From: Mycolicibacterium sediminis
GTDB taxonomy: Bacteria > Actinomycetota > Actinomycetes > Mycobacteriales > Mycobacteriaceae
NCBI RefSeq assembly: GCF_010731735.1
Contig: NZ_AP022588.1
Coordinates: 5,146,001-5,210,000 of the forward strand
Direction: 5' to 3'
Length of the DNA stretch: 64,000 nt
Shown here: in pieces, positions 9,170 through 17,105 of the stretch
Layout: each line of letters opens with the position of its first letter
Position numbering within the stretch: the stretch's first letter is position 1
Made by a program: the position numbers and the translations under genes
The notes under the pieces: generated by a model
What the model saw: only the letters and a program-made list of their open reading frames with translations
The model's database searches: none
What the model was told of the DNA's origin: nothing

Positions 9170-11739
9170 GTGGCACTCCCCAACCTGACCCGTGACCAGG
9201 CCGCCGAGCGCGCCGCCCTCGTCACCGTCGATAACTACCGCATCGTCCTGGACCTGACCAACGGCTCGGGCGCCCCGAGCGACCGCACCTTCCGGTCCAC
9301 CACCACCGTCGAGTTCGGCGCCCTCGCCGGCTCGGACACCGTCATCGACATCGCCGCCGACGCCATCCGCGGCGCGACGCTCAACGGCGTCGACGTCGAC
9401 GTGTCGGGCTACGACGAGTCGACCGGAATCCCCCTCGTGGGCCTCGCCGAGCGCAACGTCGTCGTCGTCGACGCGGACTGCCTCTACTCCAACACCGGTG
9501 AGGGACTGCACCGCTTCGTCGACCCCGTCGACGACGAGGTGTACCTGTACTCGCAGTTCGAGACCGCCGACGCCAAGCGGATGTTCGCGTGCTTCGACCA
9601 GCCCGACCTCAAGGCGACCTTCGACGTGAGCGTGACCGCGCCGGCGCACTGGCAGGTCATCTCAAACGGCGCCACCGCGAGCGCCGAGGGCGGCGTGCAC
9701 GAGTTCGTCACCACTCCGCGGATGAGCACCTACCTGGTCGCCCTGATCGCCGGGCCGTACGCACGATGGGACGACGTCTACGCCGACGAGCACGGCGAGA
9801 TTCCACTCGGCATCTTCTGCCGTGCGTCGCTGGGCCAGTTCATGGACGCCGAGCGGCTGTTCACCGAGACGAAGCAGGGCTTCGGCTTCTACCACCGGAA
9901 CTTCGGCGTTCCCTACGCCTTCGGCAAGTACGACCAGCTCTTCGTGCCCGAGTTCAACGCCGGCGCCATGGAGAACGCCGGCGCCGTCACCTTCCTCGAG
10001 GACTATGTCTTCCGGTCCAAGGTGACGCGCTACAGCTACGAGCGGCGCGCCGAGACGGTGCTGCACGAGATGGCTCACATGTGGTTCGGCGACCTGGTCA
10101 CCATGACCTGGTGGGACGACCTGTGGCTCAACGAGTCGTTCGCGACGTTCGCGTCGGTGCTGTGCCAGGCCGAGGCAACCGAGTACGACCAGGCGTGGAC
10201 GACGTTCGCGAACGTCGAGAAGTCCTGGGCCTACCGGCAGGATCAGTTGCCCTCGACCCACCCCGTGGCCGCCGACATCCCCGACCTGCACGCCGTCGAG
10301 GTCAACTTCGACGGCATCACCTACGCCAAGGGCGCCAGCGTCCTCAAGCAGTTGGTGGCATATGTGGGGCTCGAGGCGTTTCTCGCGGGCCTGCGCGACT
10401 ACTTCCGCGACCACGCCTTCGCCAACGCCACGTTCAGCGATCTGCTCGGCGCGCTGGAGAAGTCGTCCGGCCGCGACCTGTCGCACTGGGGTCGGCAGTG
10501 GCTGAAGACCACGGGCCTGAATACACTGCGCGCCGACTTCGACGTGGCCGACGACGGGTCGTTCACCCGATTCGCCGTCGCTCAGAGCGGTGCCGCACCG
10601 GGTGCGGGCGAGACCCGCGTGCACCGGCTCGCGGTGGGCATCTACGACGACGACGGCAACGGCAAGCTCGTCCGGGTGCACCGCGAGGAACTCGACGTCG
10701 AGGGCGAGAGCACCGACGTGCCTGCGCTGCAGGGAGTTTCCCGCGGAAGGTTCATCCTGGTCAACGACGAGGACCTGACGTACTGCTCGCTGCGGCTCGA
10801 TCCGGAATCACTGAGCACGGTGCTCAACCGCATCGCCGACATCGCCGACCCGCTCCCCCGCACGCTGGCCTGGTCGGCCGCGTGGGAGATGACCCGCGAC
10901 GCCGAACTGAAGGCCCGCGACTTCGTGACGCTCGTCATGGCCGGCGTGCACGCCGAGACCGAAGTCGGTGTCGCGCAACGCCTGCTGCTGCAGGCGCAGA
11001 CTGCGCTCGGGTCCTACGCCGACCCGGAGTGGGCCGCCGAGAACGGCTGGCCGGCATTCGGCGACCGGCTGCTCGACCTGGCCCGCGAGTCGGCGCCGGG
11101 ATCGGACCACCAGCTGGCGTTCGTCAACGCGCTGTGCACCTCGGCGCTCTCGCGCAACCACGTCGCCGTGCTGTCGACGCTGCTCGACAACGAGCCCGCG
11201 GCGGTCAACCTGACCGGCCTGGTGATCGACACCGACCTGCGCTGGCGGATCGTGACCGCGTTGGCTGCGAGCGGTGACGTCGACGCCGACGGCACGGACA
11301 CGCCGTTCCTCGACGCGGAGGCCGAGCAGGATCCGACCGCGGCGGGTAGGCGCAACGCCGCCGCGGCCGCGGCGGCCCGCAGCCCGCCGTCAAGGAGGCT
11401 GCGTGGCAGCAGGTCGTCGAGGACGACACCCTCGCCAACATCACCACCCGCGCGATCGTGGGCGGCTTCGCCCGGCCGGGACAGGGTGAGGTGCTCGCGC
11501 CGTTCTCGGCCAAGTACTTCGAGTCGATCAGTGGCGTGTGGCAGCGCCGTTCCAGCGAGGTCGCGCAGACCGTCGTGATCGGGCTGTACCCATCGTGGGA
11601 CATCAGCCAGTCGGGTCTGGACGCCGCCGATGCGTTCCTCGCCGCCGACGACGTGCCGCCCGCGCTGCGCCGCCTGGTCCTCGAGGGTCGCGCCGGTGTC
11701 GAGCGGTCGCTGCGAGCGCGGGAGTTCGACACCGCGTAG
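9170..11739 (+). pseudogene. pepN: Aminopeptidase N, frame interrupted near the 3' end
   Basis: M1-family zinc aminopeptidase (Rv2467-like) that cleaves N-terminal residues from cytoplasmic peptides. It starts GTG 9170 (MALPNLTRDQAAERAA). The GAMEN exopeptidase motif is at residues 265-269 and the zinc site HEMAH (299-303) is followed by Glu322 in LWLNESFA. The reading frame is lost at about 11350-11380: the first frame continues as a meaningless Arg/Ser-rich tail to 11578. The family C-terminus (VVEDDTLANITTRAIVGGF... to LRAREFDTA) is present in the next frame and ends at TAG 11737-11739. One extra C in the CCC at 11376-11378 would rejoin both parts. Either a sequencing/assembly deletion in a GC run or a real recent mutation; the catalytic part is intact either way. 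Confidence 0.88.
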
Positions 11740-11785
11740 CCCTGGGGTCCTTCGGCGAGCGCGCTGCCGGCGTGGGGCTCTTTCG

Positions 11786-11845
11786 GCGAGCGTGCGTGTC
11801 TGCAGGCGACACGCCGCAGCCGAACCCGAGTTCGCGCACGCTCGC
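11786..11845 (+). repeat. 60-bp palindromic-ended intergenic element, copy A
   Basis: A 60-bp unit whose first and last 11 bases (GCGAGCGTGCG and CGCACGCTCGC) are exact inverted repeats. Copy B at 12673-12732 is its reverse complement with 53 of 60 bases identical by hand alignment. It sits between the pepN stop and the HNH gene start. A partial echo of the TTCGGCGAGCG end occurs just upstream (about 11752-11760). It is a dispersed REP/MITE-like element rather than part of either gene. Confidence 0.8.
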
Positions 11846-11861
11846 GCACCATGATGGCCGG

Positions 11862-12236
11862 GTGGCGGCAACCAACAGTCGACGGGCGCGAGCGGCGCGC
11901 AGACGCACGCGCCGGGTCGCGGCCGTCGTCAACGACCTGACGCCGGTCGAATGGCTGACGATCAAGACGGCCTGGGACGACGGCTGCGCCTACTGCGGGG
12001 TGACGGGGCGGCCGCTACAGCGCGACTGCGTGATGGCGATCTCGCGCGGCGGCCGCTACACCGTCGACAACGTCGTCCCGGCCTGTGGGCCATGCAACGC
12101 CAGCAAGTGCAACGACGAGGTGACCGGCTGGCTGCGCCGCAAGCGCCTCGACGAGCGCGCCTTCCTCGAACGCTACGTCCGGATTCGCGCGGCGATACTG
12201 GCCCAGGTGTCGGCCGGTCAGCCGTCAGGCGAATAA
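11862..12236 (+). CDS. Small HNH-fold protein with altered His motif
   Basis: 124 residues from GTG 11862; the frame stays open upstream into pepN but without any family similarity. A very basic N-terminus (NSRRARAARRRTRR) suggests nucleic-acid binding. The core has two zinc-type pairs, CAYCG and CGPCN, as in HNH endonucleases. The position usually occupied by the metal/general-base His (Asp-His-Val) reads RDCVMAISRGG, i.e. Cys in place of His. Asn and Lys of CNASK are kept. It may be a cysteine-variant nuclease or a DNA-binding protein without catalysis. It lies between two inverted copies of a 60-bp element. Confidence 0.7.
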   Translation: MAATNSRRARAARRRTRRVAAVVNDLTPVEWLTIKTAWDDGCAYCGVTGRPLQRDCVMAISRGGRYTVDNVVPACGPCNASKCNDEVTGWLRRKRLDERAFLERYVRIRAAILAQVSAGQPSGE

Positions 12237-12378
12237 TTAGCAAACGCGTAGCCACCTCCTGACCACCGCCGCCAATTGGGCTTGACCGCCGATCGCTGAT
12301 GCGACGACCGCCGTCCGATGAGTCTGAACTCACACGTCAGAAGTTGATTTACACGCCGTTAACACGGACCATTGAGGA

Positions 12379-12412
12379 GCCCGCCGACTGGGCGATCCTC
12401 ATGTCGGCGGGC
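12379..12412 (+). promoter_or_regulatory. Stem-loop in the 5' leader of the small gene at 12461
   Basis: GCCCGCCGAC (12379-12388) and GTCGGCGGGC (12403-12412) form a perfect 10-bp stem with a 14-base loop. A competing stem, GAGGA (12374-12378) with TCCTC (12396-12400), overlaps it, so two exclusive folds are possible. It lies about 50 bp before the start codon at 12461. A role in leader-based control is inference. Confidence 0.4.
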
Positions 12413-12460
12413 GCACAGCAACCACAGCCCTGTGACCCGGGGCACAACGTAGGAGTAGGC

Positions 12461-12601
12461 ATGTCCATCTCGAAGTACCGCGCGGACTTCACGCGCGCCA
12501 TGAATCGGCGCCGCCTGTACGCACGCATCAATTCCCTGCCGCAGTCGACGGTGCGCGAAGAACTCATCGCCATCGCGCAGAGGCACGACGCCGAGCAGTA
12601 G
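12461..12601 (+). CDS. Small basic conserved-looking protein, 46 aa
   Basis: Short gene of 46 residues (MSISKYRADFTRAMNRRRLY...) ending REELIAIAQRHDAEQ. AGGAG (12451-12455) stands 5 bp before the ATG, which makes this start much better than the longer in-frame extension. A strong terminator follows 12 bp after the stop. The protein is soluble, basic at the N-terminus and probably two helices. I do not assign a function. A dedicated leader, ribosome binding site and terminator argue that it is a real monocistronic gene. Confidence 0.75.
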   Translation: MSISKYRADFTRAMNRRRLYARINSLPQSTVREELIAIAQRHDAEQ

Positions 12602-12613
12602 ATAGATCTTTCA

Positions 12614-12642
12614 GGCCGGTGATCCCACGGGGATCACCGGCC
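12614..12642 (+). terminator. Intrinsic terminator of the 46-aa gene
   Basis: A perfect 12-bp stem GGCCGGTGATCC / GGATCACCGGCC with a 5-base loop, followed by TTCGTCGTTT. It sits 12 bp past the stop codon. Confidence 0.8.
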
Positions 12643-12672
12643 TTCGTCGTTTCCGAGGCCGGTGCGGCTCTC

Positions 12673-12732
12673 GCGAGCGTGCGCGAAATCAGGGTCCGGT
12701 GCGGCGTGTCGGCCGCAGACACGCACGCTCGC
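12673..12732 (-). repeat. 60-bp palindromic-ended intergenic element, copy B
   Basis: Inverted copy of the element at 11786-11845 (53/60 identical after reverse complementing), with the same exact 11-bp inverted ends. It lies between the small-gene terminator and the 3' end of the DUF5130-like gene. Copies A and B together bracket the HNH and 46-aa genes. Confidence 0.8.
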
Positions 12733-12774
12733 GGGGCAACCCGCTCGCGGGAAGCACGCTCGCGGGGAGCAGAT

Positions 12775-13245
12775 CTAGCGGGGCGAGACGCCCGCCGACA
12801 GCACGCGCACGGCGCTGATCAAGCCGTCGATGAGGTTGCCCTCCTTGAACGACGCCGCGGCGGCGGAGACACCGAGGGGTGCCGCCTCTTCGATGCCGCG
12901 GCCCCTGACCTCCGAGCCGTAGACGACCTCGATGGCCTTCTCGTTCGGCGAGACGGCCAGCAGCACCGCGTTCTCCGGCGTCGCCACCCGGGAGAGGATG
13001 TCGCGCGCCGTGGCGGCGGAGTCGGCGCCCAGGTCACCGAGGTAGACGGCGAACCGGGCCCTGGCCGCGCGTGATCCGTACTTGAGCGCGTCGTCGAGCG
13101 TCACCAGGTCCTTGATCGGGAACGGGTAGTGCACCGACAACTCGCCGGGCTCGGTGACCGCGGAGATCCGTCCGCTGAGCGTCTGCGCGGCGCCGTAGGG
13201 CAGTACCGCATTGTCGGACGTCTTGACGATCTCACCACCGGCCAC
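12775..13245 (-). CDS. DUF5130/TPM-like conserved protein (Rv2468c-like)
   Basis: 156 residues from GTG 13243-13245, chosen because GGGAGG lies about 8 bp upstream; an ATG at 13278 in the same frame is possible but would overlap the upstream gene by 47 bp. The body (PYGAAQTLSGRISAVTEPGELSVHYPF... SPNEKAIEVVYGSEVRGRG) has the alternating strand/helix pattern of TPM-like domains. No signal peptide or membrane helix is seen. Function is unknown. It overlaps the end of the upstream small membrane-protein gene, so translation is probably coupled. Confidence 0.8.
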   Translation of the reverse strand: MAGGEIVKTSDNAVLPYGAAQTLSGRISAVTEPGELSVHYPFPIKDLVTLDDALKYGSRAARARFAVYLGDLGADSAATARDILSRVATPENAVLLAVSPNEKAIEVVYGSEVRGRGIEEAAPLGVSAAAASFKEGNLIDGLISAVRVLSAGVSPR

Positions 13246-13465
13246 TTGCGCCACCTCCCACGATCGAGTGCGAACCATGGTCGGCGTGACCGTGGTCCGC
13301 GGGTTCTTCGGCCGCCCAGAGGATCGGGGCGTGCGTCCACTCCTGGGACAGCTCGTAGGTCGCGGGATGCGGCCCCTTGCGGCGATAGATGAGCGCCACG
13401 AGGATCAATGCCACCAGCAACGGGATTCCGCCCATGAGGGAATGGGCCACAGCGACTTCGCTCAC
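13232..13465 (-). CDS. Small single-pass membrane protein, His-rich C-terminus
   Basis: 77 residues from GTG 13465. One membrane helix (about 12-27, GGIPLLVALILVALIYR) is followed by a soluble stretch, then ADHGHADHGSHS with five histidines, a possible metal-binding tail. Its stop codon lies inside the beginning of the DUF5130-like gene (overlap 13232-13245), so the two form an operon. No clear ribosome binding site is visible upstream. Function unknown. Confidence 0.65.
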   Translation of the reverse strand: MSEVAVAHSLMGGIPLLVALILVALIYRRKGPHPATYELSQEWTHAPILWAAEEPADHGHADHGSHSIVGGGASGRW

Positions 13466-13517
13466 GAGCAGAATCTATCAGCAGGCCTTCGACGCGGTGT
13501 GCGCGAACGGCTTGCCG

Positions 13518-14174
13518 TCACGCCGCGCCTTCGCCGAGGTAGCGCATCCACGCGGGATCCAGATCCTTGACGGTGGACAGCAGCCGCCAGTGCTGCCCCT
13601 TGGGCGGCAGCGGCGCCGATCGCAGAGTCCAGCCGAGATCCGACAGCAGATGGTCGGCCTTGCGGTGATTGCACTGCGCGCACGCTGCGACGCAGTTCTC
13701 CCAGGAGTGGTCTCCTCCCCTGCTCCGCGGTACGACGTGGTCGACGGTGTCGGCCTTGTTGCCGCAGTACGCGCAGCGGAAGCGGTCACGGTGCATCAGC
13801 GCGGCGCGCGTCATCGGCACCCGCGCCCGGTACGGCACGCGGACGAACGTGCGCAGCCGGATCACCGACGGCACGGTGATCGTGCGGGTGGCGGAGTGGA
13901 TGACCGGACCCGACGGGTCGTCGTGCACGACGTCCGCCTTGCCGCACATCAGCATGATGACCGCGCGCCGCATCGGCAGCGCGGTCAGCGGTTCGTAGGT
14001 CGAGTTGAGCAGCAGCACCCGCCGGCGTCCCCAGATGGACGCCTCCTTGCCGACGACGCGAGGCTCCGCGGCCGCGTGCAGTGTTCGAGGCTGGTCGGGG
14101 GCAGGCAACATTCCAGACGAGCTGGCCGCGGTCCCATGGTGCCGGTGGCCGCGAACTCTTCCACGCTGCGACAT
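13518..14174 (-). CDS. HNH endonuclease domain protein (Rv2469c-like)
   Basis: 218 residues from ATG 14172-14174, with GGAGG 5 bp upstream; the frame continues far upstream only as a shadow of aglA. A conserved N-terminal module (RRVLLLNSTYEPLTALPMRRA) is typical of actinobacterial HNH proteins of this type. It precedes a complete HNH core: CAYCGNKADTVDHVVPRSRGG, then NC...CAQCNHRK, with His, Asn and both zinc Cys pairs present. It is likely a structure-specific or phage-type endonuclease; the substrate is unknown. It is divergent from glbO. Confidence 0.88.
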   Translation of the reverse strand: MSQRGRVRGHRHHGTAASSSGMLPAPDQPRTLHAAAEPRVVGKEASIWGRRRVLLLNSTYEPLTALPMRRAVIMLMCGKADVVHDDPSGPVIHSATRTITVPSVIRLRTFVRVPYRARVPMTRAALMHRDRFRCAYCGNKADTVDHVVPRSRGGDHSWENCVAACAQCNHRKADHLLSDLGWTLRSAPLPPKGQHWRLLSTVKDLDPAWMRYLGEGAA

Positions 14175-14306
14175 ACGCCCTCCGAGGAGACAGTCCACCA
14201 CGGATCGGTGCGGACTGCACGACAATTCTCGACGTGTTCGCAGGTCAGTTCGGTGAACAGCTCGTGACGCGGACGGATTCGACGGCGCCGTCCCCCGGCA
14301 AGGACA

Positions 14307-14711
14307 ATGGACGTCGTGACAGAGGAACCTGAGTCGTTCTACGACGCGGTCGGCGGGGCCGACACGTTCCGCACCATCGTGGGGCGGTTCTACGAGCTGG
14401 TGCGCGACGACGAGATCCTGCGCCCGCTCTACCCCGAGGACGACCTCGACGGCGCCGAGGTCCGGTTGCGGATGTTCCTCGAGCAGTACTGGGGCGGTCC
14501 GCGTACCTACTCCGACCAGCGCGGTCATCCCCGGCTGCGCATGCGTCACGCGCCGTTCCAGATCGGCTTCCTGGAGCGCGACGCCTGGCTGCGCTGCATG
14601 CACACCGCCGTCGCCGAGATCGATTCGAGGACACTCGACGACGCCCACCGGCAGGCGCTGCTCGACTATCTGGAGATGGCCGCGCAGTCGATGGTCAACT
14701 CGTCGTTCTGA
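14307..14711 (+). CDS. glbO: Group II truncated haemoglobin (trHbO)
   Basis: Oxygen-binding truncated globin (Rv2470-like). 134 residues if started at ATG 14307; GTG 14316 (VTEEPESFYDAVGG) is an alternative giving 131, since AAGGA is only 3 bp before the ATG and 12 bp before the GTG. Conserved residues are visible: the B10 Tyr in GRFYELV, CD1 Tyr in QYWGGPRTYS, proximal F8 His in MRHAPF, and G8 Trp in RDAWLRCM. Known roles of the family are oxygen/NO chemistry near the membrane. aglA starts 21 bp downstream, so both are probably on one transcript. Confidence 0.93.
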   Translation: MDVVTEEPESFYDAVGGADTFRTIVGRFYELVRDDEILRPLYPEDDLDGAEVRLRMFLEQYWGGPRTYSDQRGHPRLRMRHAPFQIGFLERDAWLRCMHTAVAEIDSRTLDDAHRQALLDYLEMAAQSMVNSSF

Positions 14712-14732
14712 TCTGCGGCAGGATGGGTTGGC

Positions 14733-16301
14733 GTGACCGAGTCCCGTCAGGCGTGGTGGTCCCGCGCCGTCTTCTATCAGGCCTACCCGCGTTCGTTCCG
14801 CGACAGCGACGGCGACGGCGTCGGTGATCTCGACGGCGTGACCGAGGGCCTCGACTACCTCGCCCGACTCGGGGTCGACGCGCTGTGGCTCAACCCCGTC
14901 ATGGTGTCCCCCATGGCCGATCACGGCTACGACGTCGCCGATCCGCGTGACGTCGACCCACTGTTCGGTGGTCTCGAGGCGCTCGACCGACTGGTCGAGG
15001 CAGCCCACGCGCGAGACATCAAGGTGACGATGGATCTGGTGCCCAACCACACCAGCTCGGCACACCCGTGGTTCCAGGCAGCGCTCGCCACCGGACCGGG
15101 CGGCAATCAGCGGGAGCGCTACGTCTTCCGCGACGGCCAGGGCCCGGACGGCCTGCACCCGCCCAACAACTGGGTGTCGATCTTCGGCGGTCCGGCGTGG
15201 ACCCGGGTCGTCGAGCCCGACGGCAACCCCGGCCAGTGGTACCTGCACATCTTCGATCCCGAGCAGCCCGACCTGAACTGGGACAACCCCGAGGCGTTCG
15301 AGGACCTCGAGAAGACGCTGAGGTTCTGGCTGGAGCGCGGCATCGACGGGTTCCGCATCGACGTGGCGCACGGAATGGCGAAGCCGCCGGGACTGCCCGA
15401 CATGCCGCGCCCCGACGCCGAGATGCTCACCCACGACGCCGACGATCCGCGGTTCAACAACGACGGCGTCCACGCCATCCACCGCGGCATACGGACGGTC
15501 GTGAACGACCACCCGGACGCCGTGACGATCGGCGAGATCTGGGTGTTCGACAACGAGGACTTCGCGAAGTACCTGCGGCCAGACGAACTGCATCTCGGCT
15601 TCAACTTCCGCCTGGTACGCGCCGACTTCGACGCCGCGCAGGTGCGGGAGGCCATCGAGAACTCATTGGCCGCAGCCGATCTCGCCGGGTCGCCCCCCAC
15701 GTGGACGCTGTCGAACCACGACGTGGAACGCGAGGTCACGCGGTACGGCGGCGGCGCGGTCGGGTTGGCTCGTGCCCGCGCCATGGCGTTGGTGATGCTG
15801 GCGCTGCCGGGCGCGGTGTTCGTCTACAACGGCGAGGAGTTGGGGCTGCCCAACGTCGACCTCCCCGACGAGGTGCTGCAGGACCCGACGTGGGAACGGT
15901 CGGGCCGCACCCAGCGCGGCCGCGACGGCTGCCGTGTACCGATGCCGTGGTCCGGAGACGAACCGCCCTACGGGTTCTCGTCGTCGGCCGACACGTGGCT
16001 TCCCATGCCGCCCGACTGGTCGTCGTTGACGGTCGAGGCGCAGGACGGCGTGGCGGGGTCGACACTCGAGTTGTTCCGCACCGCCATCGAGATCCGGCAC
16101 TCGCGGGGCGACCTGGGGGCCGGCGTCGAGTGGCTGGCGGTGCCGACGGGGGTGCTCGCGTTCCAGGGCACCGACGGGGTCACGTGCCTGCTGAACGCGA
16201 CCGACCATCCCGTCCCGCTGTCGGACGAGGACGTGCTGATCACCAGCGCTCCACTTGTCGGCGGCGATCTCCCGCCGAACGCCGCTGCCTGGATTCGCTG
16301 A
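14733..16301 (+). CDS. aglA: Alpha-glucosidase, glycoside hydrolase family 13
   Basis: Cytoplasmic exo-acting alpha-glucosidase, Rv2471-like, 522 residues from GTG. The (beta/alpha)8 barrel holds the GH13 regions: DLVPNHTS (region I), GFRIDVAHG with nucleophile Asp210 (region II), TIGEIW with acid/base Glu268 (region III) and LSNHDVER with Asp330 (region IV). The N-terminal FYQAYPRSFRDSDGDGVGDL is the usual oligo-1,6-glucosidase/alpha-glucosidase opening. Which alpha-glucoside is cleaved is not readable; maltose or isomaltose types are likely. It follows glbO by 21 bp and is convergent with the gene at 16344. Confidence 0.92.
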   Translation: MTESRQAWWSRAVFYQAYPRSFRDSDGDGVGDLDGVTEGLDYLARLGVDALWLNPVMVSPMADHGYDVADPRDVDPLFGGLEALDRLVEAAHARDIKVTMDLVPNHTSSAHPWFQAALATGPGGNQRERYVFRDGQGPDGLHPPNNWVSIFGGPAWTRVVEPDGNPGQWYLHIFDPEQPDLNWDNPEAFEDLEKTLRFWLERGIDGFRIDVAHGMAKPPGLPDMPRPDAEMLTHDADDPRFNNDGVHAIHRGIRTVVNDHPDAVTIGEIWVFDNEDFAKYLRPDELHLGFNFRLVRADFDAAQVREAIENSLAAADLAGSPPTWTLSNHDVEREVTRYGGGAVGLARARAMALVMLALPGAVFVYNGEELGLPNVDLPDEVLQDPTWERSGRTQRGRDGCRVPMPWSGDEPPYGFSSSADTWLPMPPDWSSLTVEAQDGVAGSTLELFRTAIEIRHSRGDLGAGVEWLAVPTGVLAFQGTDGVTCLLNATDHPVPLSDEDVLITSAPLVGGDLPPNAAAWIR

Positions 16302-16343
16302 CTCCTCCGCGAATTCGGCGCGTCGAGGAGCGGTCGACGCTAC

Positions 16344-17036
16344 TCAGCGTGCCGAGATCGCGAGACTGGCCGAGCCGCGACGGCGGTACACGCTGCCGAA
16401 GCGGGCGTCGACGCGCAACCAGGCCGGTAACGCACGGACCCGCACCACTTCGTCGGCGGCCACTGACTCGGGCGTGAAGTCGTCGGTCCGAGTGGACGTC
16501 TGCGGGAGGAAACCCATTGCGGTGAGGGCGAATACGCATCGCATCGGCACTCCCACCGACTCGTCTCCGGCGCTCACCGCGAGCACCTCCTGATCCAGCA
16601 GCGAGGCCGGCGGACCGTGGGCACTCCCGTGCTCCTTGGACAGAGCCACGCCACGCTGGGCGAGGTCGAGCACGGCGCGGGCCGGCACGTCGTCGAGGTG
16701 GACGAACCCACCGTCTGGCGGCAACGCACCGCGCCACGCCGAGTCCATCGCGAAGCCCGGTTCGACGAAACCCGTCAGGTCCATCCGCGGCAACGCCACC
16801 GACAGCGCGTCCGCTCCGGCCGACAGGTCCGCAGGACGCACCCGACCCGACACCACGCGACTGGCCAGCACGTCGAAACCCGTTGCCACCCAGGCCACGA
16901 CCTGACCGCCCTGACGTTCACGCAGCCGGATGACCGCCGACTCGTCCAACCGCAGCGCGCGGTCTACGAAGGTCGTCATATCCTCTCGGTGTGAGGGGTC
17001 GGCGAGCCACAGCCCGCGCTCGCCATGCGTGCTCAT
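16344..17036 (-). CDS. Conserved hypothetical protein (Rv2474c-like)
   Basis: 230 residues if started at ATG 17034-17036 (MSTHGERGLWLADPS), with GAGGG 5 bp upstream. A second ATG at 16979 (MTTFVDRALRLDESAV) also has AGAGG upstream and matches where conservation should begin, so either may be used. The protein is soluble with no motif I can name (DRALRLDESAVIRLRERQGGQVVAWVATGFDVLASR...). Upstream is a 32-bp tandem repeat that links it by two overlapping mini-ORFs to the thioesterase, pointing to translational coupling with the gdh operon. Confidence 0.8.
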   Translation of the reverse strand: MSTHGERGLWLADPSHREDMTTFVDRALRLDESAVIRLRERQGGQVVAWVATGFDVLASRVVSGRVRPADLSAGADALSVALPRMDLTGFVEPGFAMDSAWRGALPPDGGFVHLDDVPARAVLDLAQRGVALSKEHGSAHGPPASLLDQEVLAVSAGDESVGVPMRCVFALTAMGFLPQTSTRTDDFTPESVAADEVVRVRALPAWLRVDARFGSVYRRRGSASLAISAR

Positions 17037-17105
17037 CGCAACCCTCTGCTCTTCACGCAAGCGCTCATCGCCGCCCTCTGCTCTTCACGCAAGCGCTCAT
17101 CGCTG
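17031..17105 (-). repeat. 32-bp tandem repeat carrying a ribosome binding site and start codon
   Basis: Two full units plus the start of a third, beginning at 17031, 17063 and 17095 (period 32). On the minus strand each unit reads roughly AAGAGCAGAGGG-n5-ATGAGC. The ATGA of each unit is both the stop of the preceding short ORF and the start of the next, leading from the thioesterase stop (17097-17099) to the Rv2474c-like start at 17036. Confidence 0.9.

Noticed and set aside
11340..11400. Programmed ribosomal frameshift in pepN
   Set aside because: No slippery heptamer or supporting structure is visible and PepN homologues are not known to use one; a missing base in a C run is simpler.
14175..15593. 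Upstream extension of the Rv2469c-like frame
   Set aside because: It runs antisense to aglA with no family similarity; ATG 14174 has a good ribosome binding site.
17031..17105. CRISPR-like array
   Set aside because: The 32-bp units are directly adjacent without spacers and there are only 2.3 copies; it is a plain tandem duplication.
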